Shown: one piece after another, positions 1 through 3,762 of the stretch
How the letters are laid out: every line of letters begins with the position of its first letter
How positions within the stretch are numbered: position 1 is the stretch's first letter
Source: Acidobacteriota bacterium
GTDB taxonomy: Bacteria > Acidobacteriota > Thermoanaerobaculia > Multivoradales > UBA5704
Assembly (NCBI GenBank): GCA_003223675.1
Contig: QHVW01000716.1
Coordinates: forward strand, 1-6,597
Length of the DNA: 6,597 nt
Reading direction: 5' to 3'
Notes under the pieces: generated by a model
Seen by the model: the letters and a program-made list of their open reading frames with translations, nothing else
Database searches by the model: none
Told to the model about the DNA's origin: nothing
Translations under genes and position numbers: made by a program

Positions 1-114
1 AGTCTCAATCCCTCAATACAGATCAGGGCAGTTCCGACGCGAGCTGCTCAGCCCGGCCGGTATCAACACCCTGCTCGGTCTCAATCCCTCAATACAGATC
101 AGGGCAGTTCCGAC
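1..114 (-). CRISPR. Leader-proximal end of a CRISPR array (2 repeats, 1 complete spacer)
   Basis: Two identical 37-nt repeats lie at 2-38 and 78-114, separated by a 39-nt spacer at 39-77; base 1 is the last base of the next spacer, so the array continues to the left. Read on the minus strand the repeat begins GTCGGAACTGCC and ends ATTGAGAC, which resembles the ATTGAAAC-type 3' end that becomes the 8-nt 5' handle of crRNAs in many type I and III systems. That, plus the lack of decay in the outermost repeat, puts the leader on the right and transcription leftwards. Repeat dyad symmetry is weak (a CCCT/AGGG pair), giving at most a poor hairpin. The subtype cannot be set from two repeats. I see no match to the spacer elsewhere in the window. 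Confidence 0.93.
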
Positions 115-427
115 CCTACACCTTCCAAGGCCTTGAAGGCAAGGGAGTTAGGTGGCCTGTTTTTCCAACCTCCCTTCGCGGGCTCCTTTTTGGGGGTCGG
201 GCGCGGGGGTTTGGGGTGGTCTTCGAGTCTGGAAAGCTCTGAAGACAGGCCACTTAGCGCGGATTTCCAACCGGGGTGCCAAAATGGCGATTTGGCGGTG
301 GCATGAATTTTGTCAGGCATGTGGTTTGCCCGCTCGCTCAGTTTTCAAAGAAACATCTCGGAGGGACAGGGTACACCTGGAGCTGCCGGGCTGCAACCGT
401 GCCGGAGGAGGCGAGCGGGGTCGCCCC
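115..427 (-). promoter_or_regulatory. Probable CRISPR leader region
   Basis: No convincing gene lies in this 313-bp stretch, which directly abuts the outermost repeat on the inferred leader side. It holds a perfect 10-bp palindrome CAAGGCCTTG at 126-135, an inverted repeat of 12-nt arms (149-160 with 245-256, one mismatch), a direct repeat TTTCCAACC at 162-170 and 264-272, and a short bulged dyad GTCTTC/GAAGAC at 219-246. On the minus strand near 337-353 it reads TTCTTTGAAAACTGAG. A CTGACA hexamer on the minus strand near 313-318 resembles a -35 box, but I see no clear -10. The inner boundary is not defined by sequence; the functional leader may be only the part nearest the array. Confidence 0.5.
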
Positions 428-526
428 CTACTCCTCGGCGCCGGCGTAGGGAATCCGGTTCAGGACGTTCTGCTGGCGTTCGGCGTCTTCGGTGAGGATG
501 AGGATTTTGTTGTCGGTGGAGGCCAT
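428..526 (-). pseudogene. Truncated, diverged copy of the argR 3' end
   Basis: The minus strand encodes 32 residues from an ATG to TAG that align without gaps to the last 32 residues of the intact ArgR at 1908-2366: this copy begins MASTDNKILIL and ends RIPYAGAEE, where the intact gene has MASTDDKVLIL and RLPYAGAEE. By hand alignment about 10 of 99 bases differ, giving 5 amino-acid differences. Homology stops a few codons upstream of the ATG, where GC-rich spacer sequence replaces the rest of the gene, so the DNA-binding domain and most of the core are missing. The divergence argues against a very recent duplication. It lies between the CRISPR leader and cas6, in the same orientation as argR. 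I see no ribosome binding site for a separate 32-residue product, so a remnant is the simplest reading. Confidence 0.78.
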
Positions 527-651
527 CACCCCGGCCCTCGTCTCCCGGCCTCCCCCTCACCTGACGGGAAAAGAGGGAGAAAGGCAAGATCCAGAGGAAG
601 GACCGGTAAGCTGGTTTTCTCCCCTCTGTTCTGAAAATAGGGAGGGTGCCT

Positions 652-745
652 GTAGGGGCGGCCCTATGTGGCCGCCCTGGGTGGGTGGGGTCGTAGGGCC
701 GGAGCAGGCCCCCCGCCCAGGGCGGCCACATAGGGCCGCCCCTAC
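652..745. repeat. Long inverted repeat, MITE- or REP-like
   Basis: Arms of 34 nt (652-685 and 712-745) are reverse complements with a single mismatch, around a 26-nt loop. The outer ends are GTAGGGGCGGCC and GGCCGCCCCTAC. As RNA or single-stranded DNA this would form a very stable hairpin. GC-rich GTAGGGGCG-type inverted repeats are common dispersed intergenic elements in several bacterial phyla, so a non-autonomous mobile element or REP-like repeat is likely. It lies about 100 bp past the cas6 stop codon and could halt cas6 transcripts, though no T-tract follows on the minus strand. The rest of 527-842 holds no gene; 782-841 is a G-rich, low-complexity stretch resembling the CCCTC/GAGGG spacer repeats seen elsewhere in this window. 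Confidence 0.85.
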
Positions 746-842
746 GGAATTTTCACCCCTCTTGGGTGCCGCTTGCGGCATGAGGGTCTCTCCCGTCGGG
801 AAGGGAGGGAGGCGGGGAGAGAGGGGCCGGGGGAGTGAGGGC

Positions 843-1781
843 TCATTCCACCTCGATCTTCCCCAATCCGAAGGTGGCTCCCTTGCCCACGTGGAGGATC
901 TCGGCGGTGCGGAGGAGATGGGCGAGATCGGCGTCGATGTCGCCTGCGATCTCCAGGGTCCCCAGGAGGCCGCCCAGGGTGACCTTGCGCTGCTGGCGGT
1001 TGCTGTAGCGGTCCCAGTCGTGCCAGGTGAGGCGGGGAGTGGAGCGGAGGGCGGCGGCGCGGTCGAGGAGAGGGCGGAAGCTCCAGTCGGTCTCGGCGCC
1101 GGGGACGTGGAAGTGCGCCAGCTCCAGGACGCGGCGGATCATGGCGAAGGTCAGGGCGCGGAAGTCGACCGTTCCGCTAAGGCCGCCGCGATCCTTGAGG
1201 CGGAGCGGGGTGCGGAGGTGGAGGGTGGCGCGTCCGGCGCGGACGAGATCGGCGCCGTCGCGCGGCGGCGGCGAGGGGGAGAGGGCGGCGGAGCGGCCAT
1301 CGGCGGAGAGGGGGACCCAGGAGCCGTCGGATGCCAGGGCCTCCACCCGCGCCAGTGAAAAGGGGACGCGGCGCGCTCCCAGGCCGGCCGCGGCCATGCG
1401 CTCGACGGCGAGGGTGGCGTAGGCCTGGAGCTCCACCGCCTGGCCGATCAGGAGGAGGTCGAAGGGGAGCGGATCGCCCGGCGCGAAGTCGAGGGTCTCC
1501 TCCAGGGGCTCGAAGACGTAGGGGCGCGGCGAGGTGGGGAGGCCGCGCAGGAAGGGGGGCGGGGTGTCCTCGATGAAGGTCTCGAAGATCCGCGTATAGA
1601 CGCACGCCCGCCGCAGCCGGCAGCTCTCGCACGGCTGCTCCGGTCCCATCGCGCAGGTCGACCGCCGCAGCGCGTGTCCGAAGGCGCCGCGGAGCAGCGA
1701 GCCCTTGAACGGCGGCAGCCGGGCGGGGGCCAGGGCGCGCAGGGTGTGGCGGAGGCGGAGGTAGGGGATGGCGGGGAGCAC
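843..1781 (-). CDS. cas6: Cas6 family pre-crRNA processing endoribonuclease
   Basis: A 312-residue RAMP-fold protein that would cut CRISPR transcripts within the repeat, leaving an 8-nt 5' handle on each crRNA. The N-terminal part has the family pattern PPFKGSLLRGAFGHALRR (residues 23-40), then C43, C51, C54 and C60 ending in CVYTRIFE, as in the Cas6 branch with an N-terminal cysteine cluster. TPLRLK (191-196) begins the second half, followed by a conserved DWDRYSNRQ block (255-263). The C-terminus has the glycine-rich loop HVGKGATFGLGKIEV (297-311), the strongest family signature. Length is normal. H224, H254 and H297 are candidate catalytic or RNA-contact histidines, but Cas6 active sites vary and I cannot assign one. 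The start is GTG; no Shine-Dalgarno precedes it. It is co-oriented with the array, and no other cas gene is present. Confidence 0.93.
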   Translation of the reverse strand: MLPAIPYLRLRHTLRALAPARLPPFKGSLLRGAFGHALRRSTCAMGPEQPCESCRLRRACVYTRIFETFIEDTPPPFLRGLPTSPRPYVFEPLEETLDFAPGDPLPFDLLLIGQAVELQAYATLAVERMAAAGLGARRVPFSLARVEALASDGSWVPLSADGRSAALSPSPPPRDGADLVRAGRATLHLRTPLRLKDRGGLSGTVDFRALTFAMIRRVLELAHFHVPGAETDWSFRPLLDRAAALRSTPRLTWHDWDRYSNRQQRKVTLGGLLGTLEIAGDIDADLAHLLRTAEILHVGKGATFGLGKIEVE

Positions 1782-1787
1782 GGGGGG

Positions 1788-1793
1788 ATTTTA
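1788..1793 (-). promoter_or_regulatory. Candidate -10 box for leaderless cas6 transcription
   Basis: On the minus strand GATAAAAT sits just before the GTG start of cas6, with TAAAAT ending 6 nt upstream of it. A transcript begun at the usual distance from such a -10 would start at or next to the GTG, giving a leaderless mRNA, which fits the missing ribosome binding site. The -35 position (about 1811-1816, GTGAGG) matches the consensus poorly, so this is tentative. Confidence 0.3.
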
Positions 1794-1822
1794 TCGCCGC
1801 CGGGGCGAAGCCTCACCCTCGG

Positions 1823-1847
1823 TCCCTCTCCACTTCGTGGAGAGGGA
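1823..1847. repeat. Small perfect hairpin in the argR-cas6 spacer
   Basis: Perfect 11-bp arms (TCCCTCTCCAC and GTGGAGAGGGA) enclose a 3-nt loop. It lies in the 126-bp spacer between the argR stop codon and the cas6 start, and the flanking CCTCACCCTCGG resembles widespread CCCTCACCC...CTCTCC spacer repeats. No T-tract follows on the minus strand, so it is not a standard intrinsic terminator; it might still weaken readthrough from argR into cas6. Confidence 0.6.
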
Positions 1848-1907
1848 GGGCCCAGAGATCAACGTTCTGCGAATCCGGCAAGATCGCTCTGCCGCCGCCG
1901 GCGCCCC

Positions 1908-2366
1908 CTACTCCTCCGCCCCGGCGTAGGGGAGCCGGTCGAGGACGTTCGCCTGGCGTTCGGCGTCTTCGGTGAGGATGAGGACTTTGTCGTCGGTGGA
2001 GGCCATGGTGCCGGCGACGGCGGCCCAGCCGGATTCATCGATGATGCTGGTCACCAGGCCGGCCGTTCCCCGCTTGACCTCCAGCAGGATCATGTGGTCC
2101 CCGATCGTCAGGCCGCCCTTGATGTACTCCAGGATCTGGTTGAAGCTCTCCCGTCCCAGCTTGTCCCCCGGCAGCTCGTAGAGGCCGCCGCGCCGGATCG
2201 CCCCCAGGTCCCGCAGGTCGCGGCTGACGCTCGACTGGGTGACGTCGAACCCCCGCTGGTACAGGAGATCGACGAGGTCCTTCTGCTCCGCGATCTCGAA
2301 GCCCTCTTGGAAGATCTTCTGGATCTCCTTGTGGCGGCGCGCCCGGATTTGTGGGTCTCTCGACAT
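1908..2366 (-). CDS. argR: Arginine repressor ArgR
   Basis: A 152-residue protein of normal ArgR/AhrC length, an arginine-responsive hexameric DNA-binding regulator. The N-terminal winged helix-turn-helix covers about residues 8-65, with the hallmark TQSSVSRDLRDLGAIR (43-58) as the recognition helix. The C-terminal oligomerisation and ligand-binding domain follows from about residue 85, with GTAGLVTSIIDE and GTMASTDDKVLIL (119-131). Where typical ArgR has GTIAGDDT, this one has GTMASTDDK: the paired aspartates remain, but one residue is inserted and the usual Gly and Thr are gone, so ligand preference may differ. The ATG at 2366 is chosen over an upstream ATG at 2417 because an AAGGAGG lies 7 nt before it and the length then fits the family. 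No arginine metabolism genes are in view; it diverges from the gene at 2597. Confidence 0.93.
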   Translation of the reverse strand: MSRDPQIRARRHKEIQKIFQEGFEIAEQKDLVDLLYQRGFDVTQSSVSRDLRDLGAIRRGGLYELPGDKLGRESFNQILEYIKGGLTIGDHMILLEVKRGTAGLVTSIIDESGWAAVAGTMASTDDKVLILTEDAERQANVLDRLPYAGAEE

Positions 2367-2373
2367 GGCATTC

Positions 2374-2380
2374 CCTCCTT
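2374..2380 (-). promoter_or_regulatory. Ribosome binding site of argR
   Basis: AAGGAGG on the minus strand, 7 nt upstream of the ATG at 2366. It decides the start in favour of the 152-residue form; the upstream ATG at 2417 lies inside the predicted -35 box. Confidence 0.85.
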
Positions 2381-2388
2381 GACCCTGG

Positions 2389-2417
2389 AGCTTACCCGGC
2401 TTGCGCAAGTCTGTCAA
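2389..2417 (-). promoter_or_regulatory. Predicted sigma70-type promoter of argR
   Basis: On the minus strand a perfect TTGACA (2412-2417) is followed after 17 nt by TAAGCT (2389-2394), a weak -10. The spacer holds the perfect palindrome CTTGCGCAAG at 2400-2409, well placed for a repressor operator. The predicted transcript would start only a few bases before the Shine-Dalgarno sequence. Confidence 0.55.
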
Positions 2418-2442
2418 GAGATTTTCAGATTGGCTCTTGACA
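2412..2442. promoter_or_regulatory. Inverted repeat joining two divergent -35 boxes
   Basis: TGTCAAGAG (2412-2420), 13 nt, then CTCTTGACA (2434-2442): perfect 9-bp arms whose outer ends are the TTGACA -35 boxes of the argR promoter and of the rightward promoter. The centre is AT-rich (ATTTTCAGATTGG). A regulator bound here, ArgR being the obvious candidate, would control both directions. The sequence does not closely match the known TGAAT/ATTCA ARG-box half-sites, so ArgR binding is inference. Confidence 0.7.
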
Positions 2443-2465
2443 TGCGCACGTGCATGCAGTAAACT
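2437..2465 (+). promoter_or_regulatory. Predicted sigma70-type promoter of the small hypothetical gene
   Basis: TTGACA at 2437-2442, a 17-nt spacer, then TAAACT at 2460-2465. Transcription would start near 2472, leaving a 5' UTR of about 125 nt before the ATG at 2597. The spacer contains the palindromes GCACGTGC (2446-2453) and TGCATGCA, and shares TGCGCA with the argR promoter spacer, so the two promoters may be read by the same regulator. Confidence 0.6.
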
Positions 2466-2495
2466 CCCTCTCGTCGTACTGAGGACAGGCAGCAG

Positions 2496-2550
2496 GGGCC
2501 GGGCGGGTGGACCGTCCGGCCCAGCGATGAGGCGTCATTCCGGCGCCTTA
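2496..2550 (+). promoter_or_regulatory. Structured 5' UTR with two hairpins
   Basis: The predicted untranslated leader contains a strong hairpin, GGGCCGGGCGG (2496-2506), loop GTGGA, CCGTCCGGCCC (2512-2522), with one G-U pair. A second, weaker hairpin pairs around AGGCG (2530-2534) with CGCCT (2544-2548). Neither is followed by a T-tract, so they are not intrinsic terminators; they could stabilise the mRNA or bind a regulator. I recognise no riboswitch family. Confidence 0.4.
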
Positions 2551-2580
2551 TCCAATGGGAGCTCGAAAGGCCCCAAAGAG

Positions 2581-2587
2581 AAAGGAG
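2581..2587 (+). promoter_or_regulatory. Ribosome binding site of the small hypothetical gene
   Basis: AAAGGAG lies 9 nt before the ATG at 2597, in a purine-rich run. It favours this start over the in-frame ATG at 2555, which would add 14 residues and has no such site. Confidence 0.75.
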
Positions 2588-2596
2588 AGAAGAGCC

Positions 2597-3037
2597 ATGG
2601 GTAGCGAGACGACGTACAAGGGGAAGATCGAGGATTGGGGGAACCTGCAGGAGCGGCTGACTGCCAATGCGGCCGATCTTGCGCATCTGGAGGTGCTCCG
2701 GACGCAGTTGGGGACGGTCATGGAGCAGGCCCGCCAGGTTGCGGCCTCCCAGGCGGCTCAGCGGGCGGCCAAGCAGACGGCGTCCAAGTCGCTCAAGGCG
2801 GCCATCGTCGAGGGGGATCGGTTGGCGAGCCTGCTGCGGGCGGCGGTGAAGCAGCACTATGGGCCGGCGTCGGAGAAGGTGGCCGAGTTCGGCGTGCAGC
2901 CGTTCCGGGGGCGGAAGCGGACCCCGAAGGAGAAGCCGGCTCCCACGCCGGCGCCGGCTCCCGGTCCGGTTCCCGCTCCGGCGCCGCACGCCGCCGCGGT
3001 TCCGGCCACCGAGCCGTCCACCACCACTGAGAAGTAG
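2597..3037 (+). CDS. Conserved-type small helical protein of unknown function
   Basis: A 146-residue protein I cannot assign to a named family. Residues about 11-86 are rich in Ala, Leu, Gln, Lys and Glu and would form long helices, possibly a coiled coil or helical bundle. A distinct block follows, HYGP (87-90), SEK (92-94) and FGVQPFRGRKR (98-108), which looks like a conserved motif rather than filler. The tail (111-146) is low-complexity Pro/Ala with repeated PAPAP and ends in TTTEK, probably disordered. There is no signal peptide, membrane segment or cysteine, so it is likely cytoplasmic; the basic RGRKR stretch could touch nucleic acid, but that is only a possibility. It has its own strong promoter, ribosome binding site and terminator, so it is a single-gene unit diverging from argR and may be well expressed. 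Confidence 0.86.
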   Translation: MGSETTYKGKIEDWGNLQERLTANAADLAHLEVLRTQLGTVMEQARQVAASQAAQRAAKQTASKSLKAAIVEGDRLASLLRAAVKQHYGPASEKVAEFGVQPFRGRKRTPKEKPAPTPAPAPGPVPAPAPHAAAVPATEPSTTTEK

Positions 3038-3061
3038 CCTTGCCGCAGTCTGGCCGGCCTT

Positions 3062-3090
3062 GGGGCGTGCTCCGGCACGCCCCCCTTTTT
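3062..3090 (+). terminator. Intrinsic terminator of the small hypothetical gene
   Basis: Perfect 9-bp stem GGGGCGTGC / GCACGCCCC with a TCCG tetraloop (3062-3083), then CC and TTTTT (3086-3090), starting 24 nt past the stop codon at 3035-3037. It closes the transcription unit before the tandem repeat array. Confidence 0.92.
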
Positions 3091-3116
3091 GTCCCTGCGA
3101 ATCCCTGGCGGCTTTT

Positions 3117-3453
3117 GGATAAGGTGACGGCGGTCTGGATACCGTTACGACGGTCTGGATAGGGCTACGCCGGTCTGGATAAAGCGGCGACGGTCCGTCG
3201 TAAGCTTATCCAAGCCGGCATAACGTCAGGATGGTCTGGATAAGCTTACGACGCTCTGGATAAGGCTACGACGAGCCGGATATGGTTAAAACGGTCTGGA
3301 TAAGGTTATGACGGTCCGTCGTAGCCTTATCCAGATCATCGTAACGATATCTCGGGCTGGATAAGGTTACGACGGGCTGGATAGCGGTAGAACGGTCTGG
3401 ATAAGGTCAGGACGGACCGTCGTAGCGTTATCCAGGACGACTTATCGCTATCC
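3117..3453. repeat. 20-bp unit array in a 121-bp higher-order repeat
   Basis: Seventeen degenerate copies of a 20-bp unit, consensus about GGTCTGGATAAGGTTACGAC, run almost without gaps. Forward units have GGAT at 3117, 3137, 3157, 3177, 3238, 3258, 3278, 3298, 3359, 3379 and 3399. Inverted units (GTCGTA..TTATCC) begin at 3197, 3318, 3338, 3419 and 3439; the copy near 3217 is too degenerate to orient. The layout is four forward plus two inverted or degenerate units every 121 bp (blocks from 3117, 3238 and 3359), the last block lacking one forward unit. A 20-bp period is not a multiple of three and stops occur throughout, so it is non-coding. I recognise no family; iteron-like binding arrays, structured RNA and selfish minisatellites are all possible. 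Confidence 0.9.
3295..3335 (+). repeat. Strongest hairpin within the 20-bp unit array
   Basis: Where a forward unit meets an inverted one, arms 3295-3312 and 3318-3335 pair over 18 positions with a GGTCC loop. The only two non-Watson-Crick positions would be G-U pairs in RNA. The equivalent junctions at 3177-3211 and 3399-3433 pair less well, with the same loop position and the loops GGTCC and GGACC. Confidence 0.7.
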
Positions 3454-3661
3454 GGAGCGTTCGCGGCCTCCCCCGCTCGGGCATCCATGCCCCGGGCGGG
3501 GCCTCGGCAGCCACGAGAATTCCGAAACCTCCCGAACCCATCGTGAAATTTGATCATTGCAATAACCAGTCTAAAAATCAGGCAAATCACGCTCCGCCCG
3601 ATGTTTTTTCGATCCCGCCTCGCCTGGAAGATACTTTTTGTGATAAAGTGAAAAAGTTGAG
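3454..3661. other. Gene-free spacer: GC-rich hairpin then AT-rich DNA
   Basis: No gene is supported here. A GC-rich inverted repeat lies at about 3471-3501 (CCCCGCTCGGGC against GCCCCGGGCGGGG, loop ATCCAT). From about 3541 to 3590 GC falls to roughly one third by hand count, in sharp contrast to the coding regions. The AT-rich part holds possible promoter elements for the gene at 3763: TTGATC (3550-3555), 16 nt, TAAAAA (3572-3577); and TGTGATAAAG around 3640-3648. None is strong enough to call. GGAAGATAC occurs at 3628-3636 and again at 3732-3740. Confidence 0.6.
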
Positions 3662-3718
3662 CCGATCGACGGAATCGGACGATACCTAACCTACCGCGCG
3701 GCGCGATGAGCCGCGCGG
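3662..3718 (+). promoter_or_regulatory. Two hairpins in the putative 5' UTR of the pgaA-like gene
   Basis: A small dyad CCGAT (3662-3666) / ATCGG (3674-3678) is followed by a perfect 9-bp inverted repeat CCGCGCGGC (3694-3702) / GCCGCGCGG (3710-3718) with a 7-nt loop that contains an in-frame ATG (3706). That ATG would be hidden in the stem-loop and has no ribosome binding site, another reason to prefer the start at 3763. A role in translation control is possible but unproven. Confidence 0.45.
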
Positions 3719-3762
3719 ACCCCCCTGGCCCGGAAGATACAACACCGTGGCCAGAGTCGTTT

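Noticed and set aside
115..345. Reading this side as the trailer end of the array
   Set aside because: The outermost repeat is identical to the inner one and the ATTGAGAC end points to leftward transcription, both favouring a leader here.
152..634. Rightward open frame across the leader and argR remnant
   Set aside because: No ribosome binding site or domain; its sequence is the reverse of recognised elements.
492..1358. Long rightward open frame (288 codons)
   Set aside because: It runs antisense through the argR remnant, the inverted repeat and cas6; its protein is low-complexity Gly/Glu/Ala with no recognisable domain.
2367..2417. Upstream ATG extension of argR
   Set aside because: The extra 17 codons cross the predicted -10 box and Shine-Dalgarno sequence, and ArgR proteins start near the winged-helix domain.
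2555..2596. Upstream ATG extension of the small hypothetical gene
   Set aside because: No ribosome binding site there, while AAAGGAG precedes the ATG at 2597.
3117..3453. CRISPR array or plasmid iteron origin
   Set aside because: Units are contiguous with no unique spacers and change orientation, so not CRISPR; no replication initiator gene is nearby, so an iteron origin is unsupported.
3336..3590. Leftward 84-codon frame
   Set aside because: It reads through the 20-bp repeat array and has no coding character.
3621..3650. Sigma-54 promoter at TGGAAG..TTGTG
   Set aside because: Spacing and the -12 GC element do not fit the TGGCAC-N5-TTGC consensus.
3541..3762. c-di-GMP (GEMM) riboswitch before the pgaA-like gene
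   Set aside because: The expected conserved GEMM core motifs are not present; only simple hairpins are seen.
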